From contig JAIXMG010000009.1 of assembly GCA_025201345.1 (NCBI GenBank), forward strand, positions 1,054,001 through 1,118,000: a DNA stretch of 64,000 nt, read 5' to 3'. The notes below the pieces were generated by a model. It saw nothing but the letters and a program-made list of their open reading frames with translations. It did not search any database and was not told where the DNA came from. This DNA is from Thamnidium elegans (lineage: Eukaryota > Mucoromycota > Mucoromycetes > Mucorales > Mucoraceae). This document shows positions 36,714 to 46,949 of this stretch, piece after piece. The position numbers were made by a program, and so were the translations under genes. How positions within the stretch are numbered: position 1 is the stretch's first letter; each line of letters begins with the position of its first letter.

Positions 36714-38413
36714 TTAAAAGAAAGATTGTACACCATCATGTCTAGGCACAAGTTTCACCCGATAATGCATCGGCGTCCACGTAGGCGCGCGAACGTCTCT
36801 AGCTGTGTCCGTATCAATCAGCTCGTCCGAGACTCTCTCAAGCCTAAAGCAGGCCAACAGCATGGACACCGCCATAAACAAGTTGCGTTCGGCCAAATGG
36901 ATACCTACACAGACACGACGACCTGTTGAAAAGCTGAGGTGGGGTCTATCGGTCTGCGCAACCTTCTGGCTCAGTACGTAATCGAAATGCCGGTCTGGCT
37001 GAAACAAGGTCGGCTGCGGGAACCGAGCCGCGTCGTTATGGACTGCATACAAGTTCATGACCACAATTGTATCTTTGGGGATCGTCCAGCTCTTGTAGAT
37101 ATCGGTTTGCGTGGTTGAGTGCGGGATAGCGATCGGCGCAGGAGGACGAAGCCGTAACGTCTCCAGGATGATACATTGAATGTACGGTAATCGAGATTCT
37201 ACAAAAAAAAAAAAAAATTACTTAAAAAAAAATGCAAATATATATATATATATGTGTATATATAATTTTACCATCCTGTGCGCCAGGTATCCTATCTAAC
37301 CCAACCGCATCAATAATTTCATTGTACGCCTTCTCCTGCACCTCCTTATGATTTGCCAAAAACGCAACCAACCACTCCAAGGTCGAGGTGGTTGTATCCG
37401 ACCCTGCGCCTACAAAGATGCCAATAAAGTTCCTAATCTGCAAGTCCGTCAGCTGTTGCAACTCTATGATATCCTTGACAAAGCAATCTTGATCACTGTA
37501 TTGCGATTTAAACTGCTCCAGCAGCCCGCCGTAGAACTCGCCAAAGTCCTTACGCACCTCAAAGTACTTTTCTCGTTTCACGGGCCAGATCCTTTTGAGG
37601 ATCGGGAAGAACTCGCGGATTTGGTCTGAGGGTCCCATCGTATTGGCTGCACGCTCTGTGATCGCAAACGCTTTATGGAGGGCGGGGTTGCCAGGTTCGA
37701 ACGAGCACATGTCGCCGTACGCAATAGCTAGGATACTTGTCATAGTGTAGTGCTCAAGCAGGTGCGAGAGACTGACCCCTTGCTTTGTCTGTGTTAATTG
37801 GTACAGGTGAGATAGTAAAACCGTACGGCGTTCATCAAGAATCGGTTGGTACGTATCTATTTTACTCTTGACTAAACCAGTGTGAGCTATATACAAAAAT
37901 GTTTAAGATGATGAAAATAATGTTTTCTCCTTTTATTTTATTTTTTACCGATGCGTCTTAATCTACGCCAACTAGCACCATAAGGAAAGAAAGCGAACCC
38001 CCCACCGTCATCTACAATAAATATGTCAATCCTTACGAAACAAAAACAAAAAAAAAATTGCCTGCAAAAAAAAAAAACTAACCGCCTTGCATAAAATCAT
38101 GTACCAAAGTATCAGGTAAATTCCTAGACGAATAAATCGCTCCACGATCTACGATCAAATCCTTGATGATATCTATCGAATTCAACACGATCCAGCGCTG
38201 ACTTCCAAAATAACAGGTGAATATGGGCCCTACAGATTGACTCCATTCAAAGAACAGTTGGTGAACAGGTATCGGCTTTATGATCTGTAAGAGATGGCCA
38301 ATGACCGGCAAATGTCCAGGAGCCCGAGGCGGTAACGTCCGTTGTTCCTTTTTCGACTTGTAATAAACATACGTTATTATAAGAGTCAATAACGTAACTA
38401 TATGTTTCATCAT
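36714..38413 (-). CDS. Cytochrome P450 monooxygenase
   Basis: Haem-thiolate monooxygenase anchored in the ER. Exons 38083-38413, 37949-38011, 37272-37886 and 36714-37198 give 497 aa. An N-terminal anchor (IVTLLTLIITYVYY) is followed by a Pro-rich hinge (TLPPRAPGHLPVIGHLL) and the C-helix FFPYGASWRRLRR. The I-helix VGAGSDTTTS carries the oxygen-activating AG-x-DTT. The ExxR is in ETLRLRPP, and FSTGRRVCVG holds the haem ligand Cys433. All hallmark residues are present, so it should be active; the substrate cannot be predicted. It resembles CYP2/CYP1-like clans expanded in Mucoromycota. High GC codon use is shared with the adjacent arrestin gene. Confidence 0.93.
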
Positions 38414-38655
38414 AATGAGAAATAAAAAAATAAAATGACTAAAACAGTTTTCTATTTATTTGTCAAGACCCTTTTGTTCGCTCAATTTGGGTAAGATAGT
38501 GGTACATGAAGGGGAGGAAGCGCATTGCATCACTGGCCTTTAAAAAAAAAAAAAAAGTGACTTATATTCTTTCAAAATAAGCGCACCCCCATTTTTTTCT
38601 AATTTTTTTTTTTTTTTTTTGCTCCCTGTCAAATTTACTAGGAAAAAAAAAAAAA

Positions 38656-39594
38656 ATGTCAACTTCACCTTTTCAATACCATATACCACAGCTATTTAAA
38701 CGCTTAGCCAACCAACACAACGCCACTGTCAAGCACCTAATCTCATTACGCGAGAAAAAAAAGTATCGGCTCGATCACCAGAGTGTTATAATCCAAGGTG
38801 CAAAGACAATCAAGGAATTGCGTGATAAAGGATTTCACTTCAACTCGATAGCCATCACGGCCAAAAAGAATCCTAATGTTGAAAGCGATATTAAATATCC
38901 GTCTATTGATGTTTTAAAGCACCCAGACAGTTTTTCTGCCGAAGCATACTATGTGACTGATGTTGATGTCACTCGACGCATATTGGGCACCTCGTCTCGA
39001 CCTAGCAACCACGAGGTATTTGCAGAGGTTCCTATCCCTGACTACAGCGAAGAAGAATTATTAAAGGAAAAGGACAGGCTATTGGTGTTTGATGGTATCA
39101 GTGATCCAGGTAATTTAGGTACCTTAATTCGAACAGCCAGTGCATTAGGTTGGGAGTCTGGACTGGTTGCTTCACAAAGTTGTGATTTATACAACGATAA
39201 AACGTTACGTGCATCTAGAGCATTATCATTAAGTTGGAAGCACAAAGAATTAGATATGGTGGACGCAATTAAATTTTTAAAGAGTAACGGGTTTACACCT
39301 GTGATTGCGGATATGATGCCTGCAAACCCTTCATCAGAAATTTGGTCGCCCGAACAAGGCACTAAGACCAAGATGGAGGTAAAACCAGGAACAGGTATTT
39401 GGTTTTGGAACTTTAATCAACAACCTAAAAAGATGCCCAAGAAGTTGGCATTAATTTTAAGCTCAGAACATCATGGAGTAAATGAATTAAATGAAGAAAT
39501 CAGGGTATCAATTCCAATGAGTTCGAATGTGGAATCATTAAATGTGGCTAATGCTGGTAGTATTATTATGAATGAGTTGAACAGATATTTATAA
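38656..39594 (+). CDS. SpoU/TrmH-family rRNA 2'-O-methyltransferase, MRM3-like
   Basis: Single exon, 312 aa. The SPOUT fold with trefoil knot shows all three SpoU motifs: GISDPGNLGTLIRTA (motif 1), LALILSSEHHGVNELNE (motif 2) and SIPMSSNVESLNVANAGSII (motif 3). The N-terminal 100 residues resemble the substrate-binding domain (VIIQGAKTIKELRDKG) of mitochondrial MRM3 (RNMTL1), which methylates a guanosine in the large mitochondrial rRNA. No strong mitochondrial presequence is evident at the chosen start. A role in tRNA instead is possible, but the substrate-binding domain favours rRNA. Confidence 0.85.
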   Translation: MSTSPFQYHIPQLFKRLANQHNATVKHLISLREKKKYRLDHQSVIIQGAKTIKELRDKGFHFNSIAITAKKNPNVESDIKYPSIDVLKHPDSFSAEAYYVTDVDVTRRILGTSSRPSNHEVFAEVPIPDYSEEELLKEKDRLLVFDGISDPGNLGTLIRTASALGWESGLVASQSCDLYNDKTLRASRALSLSWKHKELDMVDAIKFLKSNGFTPVIADMMPANPSSEIWSPEQGTKTKMEVKPGTGIWFWNFNQQPKKMPKKLALILSSEHHGVNELNEEIRVSIPMSSNVESLNVANAGSIIMNELNRYL

Positions 39595-39743
39595 ATAGAT
39601 TTTTTATCCAATAACAATAAATTTGTTTCTATAAATAAACTCACTTTTTTTTTTTTTTTTTTTTTTTCTTCCTTTTTTCCTCTTTTTCTCTCTCCTTTAC
39701 AATCTTAAAAAGTAAATATAATTTATTTTTTTTTAAAACGTAT

Positions 39744-39775
<32 letters not shown>

Positions 39776-39818
39776 TCTTTATAAAAAAAAGCAACTTCTT
39801 TATAAAAAAAAACCTTTT

Positions 39819-41320
39819 ATGGGACGTAAAAAGATTAGAATTCAGCCCATTACTGATGATCGTAATAGGCAGGTCACATTTCTTAAAAGAAAGCATGGTT
39901 TAATGAAGAAGGCTTACGAACTTAGTGTTCTTTGTAACTGTGAAATTGCCTTGATTATTTTGAATAATTCCAATAATAAGCTTGTTCAATATGCAAGTAA
40001 TGATATCGATAAGGTTTTAATGAGATATACGGAGGTTAGTTATATTATTATTATTTTTATTTTTTATTTGTATCTTACACACATATATATATATATATTA
40101 TAGTATGACGAACCATATGAAAGCAAAAGCAATGAAGATGTATGCAAACATATAATAAATATATGCTGCACACGCACTAATTTTTTTTTTTTTTTTTTTA
40201 GTTTACAAATGCTAGTGAAAAAGGTGACGATGATATCTCACATGACTTGTCCGATCACGAAGAAAGAGAAGCACATCATCATCATCAAGTAGTTCAGTCT
40301 CAACCATTTCAACCGAACCCTACACCGATGATAAATTATACACAAGCTGGTGGTCAAAATAATATGGTTCAACGTTCAATTCCTAATAACTATGAAATGT
40401 ATCCAGTATACATGGTAAATATATATATATATATATATATATCCATTCATAATAATATCTTTTACTAAAATATATTATGTAGCCTAATCCAAATTATGCT
40501 CAAAGACCAATCATGTATTCTCATACACCACCACCACCACCGCCACCACCGCTACAACAACAACAACAACAGCAACAACAACAAACTGTCATGGGCCATC
40601 ATCCACCACCAAACACAATGACTTATCCTTCACCGCCTCAATTAATTTATGTTCAACCAATGTCAAATAAAGATCATAACAGTATGCCTCCACCTTCTAC
40701 ACATCCCATATCTTCTCCTTCATCTGAATTTGATAGCACAAGCTCTAAATCTGATAAGCGACCGAATCTTCGTGTTCAAATACCAAATGAAAGTCCTGAA
40801 CCATCAAGCATACAACAGCAGCAGCAACATCAACAGCAGCAACAACACATACAGCAGCAGCAGCAGCAACAACAACAACAACAACAATCTCATCAGGTAT
40901 AATAAATAATAAATTTTATTTCCTTTTATCCTAAAATATATATTACTAGACTTCACAAACAAACAGACCACCGCCAGCAGGACCACCTTCTGCACTACCA
41001 TCACAATTCGCACAAAACCTTCCCTCTCCTTCTACATTTTACCCTGAATTCTACCAGCAAAATGAACTACCTAGTCCACTAAACTTTTCTGCTACACCTA
41101 CTAATCCAGGCGCCTTTCATTGGCCGTCCAATGCTAGAGATTATCGACCTTCACCTCTAAGTGTTCGTCCTGACGGGTAAGAAAAAAAAAAAAAAGAAAA
41201 AAACAAAACTCTTATATTAATTTTTTATTTAGACAACCTTCGTTAGAAAAGAGGCAGGCTTCGACACTATATGAAAATGCTCATTCAAAGAAAATCAAAT
41301 TAGAAACCTCAGCTGGTTAA
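39819..41320 (+). CDS. MEF2/Rlm1-type MADS-box transcription factor
   Basis: Six exons (39819-40034, 40104-40139, 40202-40414, 40483-40896, 40950-41176, 41233-41320) give 397 aa. The MADS box starts at Met1 ([39 protein letters not shown]) and runs directly into the MEF2 domain ([15 protein letters not shown] then [12 protein letters not shown]). This separates it from SRF-type proteins; yeast Rlm1 and Smp1 are the relatives. In fungi they act downstream of the cell-wall-integrity MAP kinase. The rest is low complexity: a His run, a Pro run (PPPPPPPP), poly-Gln of 20 or more residues and several SP/TP sites that could be MAPK targets. The nearby run of CT dinucleotides at 41396-41422 is in the 3' region. 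Confidence 0.95.
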
Positions 41321-41389
41321 AAAATCTTTTTTCGCCTTTTTTTAAATAGATGCATTCCTTTCTTTTTTCGTGTATAATAACTATATCCC

Positions 41390-41426
<37 letters not shown>

Positions 41427-41900
41427 ACCAAGCACCTTTGTATGAAAAAAAATAAAAAAAATAAAAATAGTCTACTGTCAAAATAAACTCTTAAAAAAAA
41501 CCTTGATGTGCTACATTGATAAGAACAGCTTGGCAACAAAAATTCCCAGCCACACATTTAAGCTGCACACGTCAAATTGTGCAACTTGTGTATGAAACCC
41601 TTAAAAAATCTATTTTTACAAAATGATTATATATTTTGTGCCACACAATCATTTTTATTTCCCATGGACACATAGAAACCAGCCCTTAATGTGGCGATTT
41701 ATTATTACAGTGCTCATGGCGGGTTTACTAACTCCCAATTTGCAGACAAATTTAAAGTCGCAAATTGGTACCGTGAACACTATACATTTTAGGAAGTCTG
41801 AAAGCATTACTTTGCAGCCTGCCTTTTCATTTAAATTTACTGCGCTTAGTTTTTGAAATTCCCGCCCACTTTGCTGATATTTAAAATTGCCCACAACACA
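41321..41900. other. Spacer before the inverted duplication
   Basis: Contains a (CT)13 microsatellite (41396-41422). Unlike the arm that begins at 41901, this flank has no clear mirror on the other side. Short ORFs on both strands are not convincing. Confidence 0.4.
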
Positions 41901-42661
41901 GCTGCAGCTACCGTTTTCATTTAAAATAATATTACAATCACATTCAGAGATTTTTTCACCATATAATAATAACAAATATGAAAAATTTAGAGGATTATCT
42001 TTTTATTGAATGGTGATAGTATGTTTTTCTTTTTTAAAAAAAAACTGGCTTTGATAATCAACTATTATAATATAATTACTTTAATAAAATTTGAAGATTG
42101 ATACTTCTGTCTTTTGTGGTTCATATTGATAGATGATGATGATGATGATGATGATGATGGTGTGGTTGGTGTGTTAGGCAGTGCTGGTCTTTCCAAACAT
42201 TTGATGACCCAAGAAGTATCATTCGGATTCTCTTCCTTATCAGATAAAATAATATCCAATATTTCTTTGATAATTTCACAACATATCCAAGAGGAGAGCG
42301 TAGCAGGTAAGACGGTAGAGCCAAAGTTCAAAACTGAATTGCTTATTTTAATCTTATTACCTCTAGAAACACGAGAGATATAAGATGTAGGTCTATCCAA
42401 CTCAACCATAGTGCATGAAAGCCCTGAGTGGATAAACCCAACAGTACGAAGAAAAAAAAAGAGATCATCATATCCAACCTTTTCGAGCAAGACGTCTAGC
42501 ATATCTTTCTGTATAAATGATAGGTTTAAAAAACCTTCTTGCAAGAATTTGGATCCGAAACCTCCTTCAATTATTAGTTTGGCTTCTCTTCCTCCAAATT
42601 CTAACGATGTATTATGTCCATTGTCGTATTGTCGGAAAACAAGATCACATTTATAACCGTA
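41901..42661 (-). repeat. Left arm of near-identical inverted duplication (~0.76 kb)
   Basis: Reverse complement of 43564-44328 with only a few differences seen: one TCA triplet in a Ser run, ATG/ACG within NMNHK/NTNHK, and the outer end. The arms include the 3' two-thirds of the gene plus its 3' flank. Similarity stops abruptly at TACGGTTATAAATG inside the ORF and near CTGCA(G/A)CTGTG outside it. Confidence 0.92.
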
Positions 42662-43020
42662 GGCGAGACGAGACATGTTGATTGCTGTTGGGATGCGGTT
42701 TTGATTCATTCTTATTTTGCTACCAAGGCTAGTGCTTTCGCCGGTTACAGCTTCGATCCCTTTGACCTTGTCGAAACATGACTCTGTCATCGACCAAATA
42801 TGAGATTGGTACCAGACTTCATTGTGATGACGATCCAAATTCTCGAATTCATATTCCCGGACTAACGAATACACCACATGGTTGACCCAATCTTCATCTG
42901 CATTTATATCTTTGTCGTAATTAGCATGAAATTGATGGTTTGTGCCTAATGCGGTACGAATCTTTTGTGAGGAGTCAAGATTATAACTGTTTAAAAAGAT
43001 TTTGAATTCTTTTGTCGCGA
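42065..43020 (-). CDS. Lineage-specific hypothetical protein, left copy (5' end unclear)
   Basis: An open frame runs from about 43020 (FATKEFKIFLNSYNLDSSQK) to 42065. No in-frame ATG is seen before conserved sequence, and upstream lie a 34-base poly-T (plus strand) and a repeat element, so the 5' end may be lost or spliced. Readable blocks are YGYKCDLVFRQYDNGHN, TSLEFGGREAKLIIEGGF, LLEKVGYDDLFFFLRTVGFI and PATLSSWICCEIIKEILDII, then a poly-Ser tail. The style matches large ORFan families in Mucoromycota. D-x19-E-A-K (CDLVF to REAK) could be a PD-(D/E)xK-type core, but this is conjecture. Confidence 0.55.
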
Positions 43021-43023
43021 ATG

Positions 43024-43054
<31 letters not shown>

Positions 43055-43176
43055 GGGTTAACTCTTGGTACACCACCATTTACACCACCAGCGCCAATTT
43101 AGCGAAATTCCTGCATCGACACCACCATATCATAAGGAAATATTTAGACATTTGATAATATAAAAGGTACTTGCTT
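43055..43176 (+). repeat. Solo copy of a dispersed repeat (related to element at 62054-62449)
   Basis: GGTTAACTCTTGGTACACCA through TTTACACCACCAGCGCCAAT, then ATTTAGACATTTGATAATAT and AAAAGGTACTTGC, matches the reverse complement of the 62333-62449 region. It lies in the spacer of the inverted duplication, right after a poly-T tract, near the 5' end of the left gene copy. Confidence 0.8.
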
Positions 43177-43422
43177 GTATATGAAACCTTAACTAACTGC
43201 TGCTTTGGTTATTTGATACTATTTCTATCTGAAGACACGCGAACGTCTCTTGGCAACTGAGATATGCTTGAAAGAAGCAGCAAATCTCGAATTGGTGAAC
43301 AAAATAAATGATATCTTTCAACAAGAAAATGTGTTAATAATGAATTATATATATTTGGACTTCAATGTCAAAGTGGTCATCCTAGCCAATCTCTTATACT
43401 TGATCCGTACGATAAAAATTAC

Positions 43423-44065
43423 ATGACATACAATGTGTTTACAAGAGATGAACTCAAAGAAATCATTGATTATAAAAAGAAAGCAACCGCTTGTTTAGGT
43501 AGTAAACGTCGAATGAATAAGAACCGTCATATCTCTGCCATTACTCCCATACCTCGTTTTAAATACGGTTATAAATGTGATCTTGTTTTCCGACAATACG
43601 ACAATGGACATAATACATCGTTAGAATTTGGAGGAAGAGAAGCCAAACTAATAATTGAAGGAGGTTTCGGATCCAAATTCTTGCAAGAAGGTTTTTTAAA
43701 CCTATCATTTATACAGAAAGATATGCTAGACGTCTTGCTCGAAAAGGTTGGATATGATGATCTCTTTTTTTTTCTTCGTACTGTTGGGTTTATCCACTCA
43801 GGGCTTTCATGCACTATGGTTGAGTTGGATAGACCTACATCTTATATCTCTCGTGTTTCTAGAGGTAATAAGATTAAAATAAGCAATTCAGTTTTGAACT
43901 TTGGCTCTACCGTCTTACCTGCTACGCTCTCCTCTTGGATATGTTGTGAAATTATCAAAGAAATATTGGATATTATTTTATCTGATAAGGAAGAGAATCC
44001 GAATGATACTTCTTGGGTCATCAAATGTTTGGAAAGACCAGCACTGCCTAACACACCAACCACAC

Positions 44066-44096
<31 letters not shown>

Positions 44097-44163
44097 TATC
44101 AATACGAACCACAAAAGACAGAAGTATCAATCTTCAAATTTTATTAAAGTAATTATATTATAA
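43423..44163 (+). CDS. Lineage-specific hypothetical protein, right copy (chimeric N-terminus)
   Basis: ORF of 246 aa from the ATG at 43423. Its first 47 residues (MTYNVFTRDELKEIIDYKKK; SKRRMNKNRHISAITPIPRF) differ from the left copy. From YGYKCDLVFRQY to the end the two proteins are practically identical. The frame remains open further upstream (LYIFGLQCQSGHPSQSLILD from about 43350), so the real start may be in an earlier exon. The sharp switch from diverged to identical sequence suggests gene conversion or a recent inverted duplication. Function unknown; see the left copy for the conserved blocks. Confidence 0.6.
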
Positions 44164-44328
44164 TAGTTGATTATCAAAGCCAGTTTTTTTTTAAAAAAGA
44201 AAAACATACTACCACCATTCAATAAAAAGATAATCCTCTAAATTTTTCATATTTGTTATTATTATATGGTGAAAAAATCTCTGAATGTGATTGTAATATT
44301 ATTTTAAATGAAAACGGTAGCTGCAACT
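43564..44328 (+). repeat. Right arm of near-identical inverted duplication
   Basis: Partner of 41901-42661. The arms are separated by about 900 bases, so any transcript crossing both would fold into a long hairpin. Confidence 0.92.
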
Positions 44329-45033
44329 GTGAAAACATGAAATATAAGGCCGTTCTAACTTTATTAAAGAATGGACAGGAGAGCTGCACTGTTGTAGGCA
44401 ATTTTAACCATGGAAACCACGTTTTTTATACCCCTTTTCCCCCCTCCTTTTCCAGTTTGTAATAAAACATGGACCGAGGTTCTATTTACAGCTAATTTGA
44501 AATCAAGTTCGCTTCTTCACAAAAAGAAAATCCTGCAAGTTAATGCGCTCATTAATTAGTTTTCCAATTTAACTTTTTTTGACAACCCCTTTTTACGTAA
44601 AACTGAAACCCACTATCTTGGTTTCGTGCATTTTTACTCTTCGCACTACAAAGTTCATTGACTAAACAAAGCTCCCTTTTATACTTTAATACACATACGT
44701 TCTTCATATTATATTCTTTTATTTTGAGTGATAGTACGTAACAAAAAAAAAAGGGGGGGGGAGGCTTCAACGATAAAAAGCTTTCTGTATGTTTGTAAAT
44801 AAACGAAACAACGATTTAGTGGTTCCAGTGCTGAACTTTTATTTTAGTAGCATCTTTTAATCGCAATAAATAAAGTTTGTTTCTAGTGAATACTATCTTG
44901 GCATAAAGCTTAAGCCTAAAAGTAAGTGATACAAATATGCAAAGTGACCATTTTTATCTGTGGATGTATAATTACCCCTCCTCAAAAAAACAACTAAATC
45001 TTTTTTTTTACACCAAAAAAAAAAAAAAAAAAA
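44329..45033. other. Spacer between duplication and Abraxas-like gene
   Basis: About 700 bases, AT-rich with A/G tracts near 44741-44761 and an A20 tract just before the next start codon. No gene supported. Confidence 0.45.
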
Positions 45034-46013
45034 ATGGCTTACTCTATCCGTATAAGTGGAACAGTTTTATCTTCATTACTCTACGAATGCGCAAACTCAA
45101 AATCAGACATTGTAATGTATTACTCAACATTGCTCTCGTTTTTGTAATACTCATTTGAAAATAGGAAGGTTTTTTCTTGGGTGTTTTATCTTTTCGAAAA
45201 GCATTAACTTGTGACGATTCTCATGACCATCCATTTGAAACTAGAGAAGACTACATAAGTACAAAAAAAATGAACCCCCCCCCTTTTTTTTATACTGTAT
45301 TAAAACTGTTTTTTATTAGTTATACATGGTTATCAAATCCTAACTGAAAAGCCTTATGATGATAAAGGCACCATGATGAAAAACTTGATAAAGTCTCAAC
45401 AAGAAGAGATAAGCTCTATCGTTGGATACTTTAAATTTAAAAGACAAGCCGATGTTACTCTTTCAGCCAGAGACCGGCTATGGATGAAATCATATGCCAA
45501 CAATGTACCACATGGCTGTATCGCTATCATTAATTCTGACCCAAATTTATTTGATGATAAATCGACACATACTTATAAATTTGCATTTTGGGATATGACC
45601 GATCCTGTAAAGTAAGTTTTTTTACGAATGAAAAAAAAAATAGACAGTATATTGATCATAATATATATAGTACATTACCTATACAAATTATAAATATGTC
45701 AGATGATACATCTAGTTTTAAATCATTCATGTCAAATGCACCTTATAAATTACCTTTATCTTCAAGGTACATACTACACACTTGTTGTAAACAAACATCT
45801 CGATATTTAAACCCTTTTTCATATATATATATATATACATGTAGTAATCTTCAATTAGTTCATATACCATCCGCTGAAACCATGATAGAACAATACGATG
45901 CTATGTACACTCAAGCCATGTCATCACTAAAAGAAGCTACAAACAAAGTCATTGATAAAGAACGAGAGTTACAATACCTAAAAGATAAACTTAAAAGTCA
46001 TAAAGAACGATAA
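45034..46013 (+). CDS. Abraxas/ABRO1-like (FAM175) MPN-minus protein, BRISC-type scaffold
   Basis: Likely scaffold for a BRCC36-type K63 deubiquitinase complex. Exons 45034-45111, 45165-45258, 45320-45611, 45644-45766 and 45845-46013 have compatible phases and give 251 aa. The N-terminal SIRISGTVLSSLLYECANSK and EGFFLGVLSFRKALTCDD correspond to the start of the Abraxas MPN domain. IVGYFKFKRQADVTLSARDR matches its conserved (Y)RFRRNT-type segment. No JAMM metal motif is present, as expected of the pseudo-enzyme partner. The C-terminus is a coiled coil (ETMIEQYDAMYTQAMSSLKE onwards) like that which pairs with BRCC36. The BRCA1-binding phospho-tail of animal Abraxas is absent, closer to ABRO1. 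Confidence 0.7.
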
Positions 46014-46149
46014 TTATAAGACGTAAAAAATGAATTAAAAGCGATAAAAGAATGAGAATTACCTAAATTAATGCAGAATTTCTGCGACTGTGATACCATC
46101 GATTTACTTAAATCTCCCCTTTCATTTCTAATAAATTTTTTACTAAATG

Positions 46150-46445
46150 TCTGCCCTATTTACCAATATACTCCCTTTACCTACTTTAGAAGTAAAAATA
46201 AAAATATCTTTCGATGATTACGAGACTTATATTAAGAAATAACCAGAGGTGCACGGTGTTAAATGGGTATATAAATCCTATCGTTGCACTTCTGGACTCA
46301 CGATTAAAGACATCATATTTAAGCCTGAGTCTTGGCCTAAGTATTATCAATGCCATCGTATTGTATTAGTTAGAAAAAGATCGTGGTAACGAGATGGAAA
46401 AAAAAATCGATTGTAAAGCTAAGCTTCAAGTTTCCTATGATCCTA
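46150..46445 (+). pseudogene. MULE/FAR1-like zinc-binding domain remnant
   Basis: Reads VKIKISFDDYETYIKK, then a TAA, then VHGVKWVYKSYRCTSGLTI, FKPESWPKYYQCHRI and, after a frameshift near 46380, KIDCKAKLQVSYDPTY. The YxCHR ... DCxAKL pattern is the FAR1-type N-terminal domain of Mutator-like transposases, also found in many Mucorales repeat families. Stops and frameshifts show decay. Confidence 0.55.
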
Positions 46446-46479
46446 CCTATTTATAACTTTTTTATATATCAATAAATAG

Positions 46480-46830
46480 AAGGCTATGGTTGCAATTACG
46501 AAGACAAATTTCGTACATCCATTACATTATTGGAACGTCACGGTATTTTGGATAATAAGTATAAAGAGTAAGTCTACAGATATTTAGCTGTTCCAGAAAC
46601 TAACTACTTTTTTTTCGTTAGAAAAAAAAGAAGGCGACAAAGCTTACGAATCTTTAAGTATGTTTGCCCCTAATAGTTATGTACATGTACTAATATCAAA
46701 TCTAGTTTACTATTTAAAAGTTTGTAAAACTTGTTTAGATGGTAAGAAGATTTGGCACAGAGATATAGACGCCGCATTACAAGACATCCATCATTATGCC
46801 AGCCCTACAGAATGTCATTTTACTCTCTAA
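46480..46830 (+). pseudogene. Transposon-like debris with a TnpB/Fanzor-type zinc ribbon (tentative)
   Basis: Two short open pieces: GYGCNYEDKFRTSITLLERH at about 46484-46570 and, from about 46625, AYESLSMFAPNSYVHVLISN leading to VCKTCLDGKKIWHRDIDAAL. The CxxC...W-x-RD-x-x-A-A pattern is that of the last RuvC motif plus zinc ribbon of OrfB/Fanzor nucleases. Nothing upstream confirms it. Confidence 0.4.
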
Positions 46831-46949
46831 AAGAAGTCACATTTTTTTTAGGGCGCACAAGGTCGATACTCTCTTTTTGAAAAAAAAATCAAATTTTTTT
46901 TTTCTTCAAAACTTTACTCTCATATTTAATAAAATTATATACATATACT

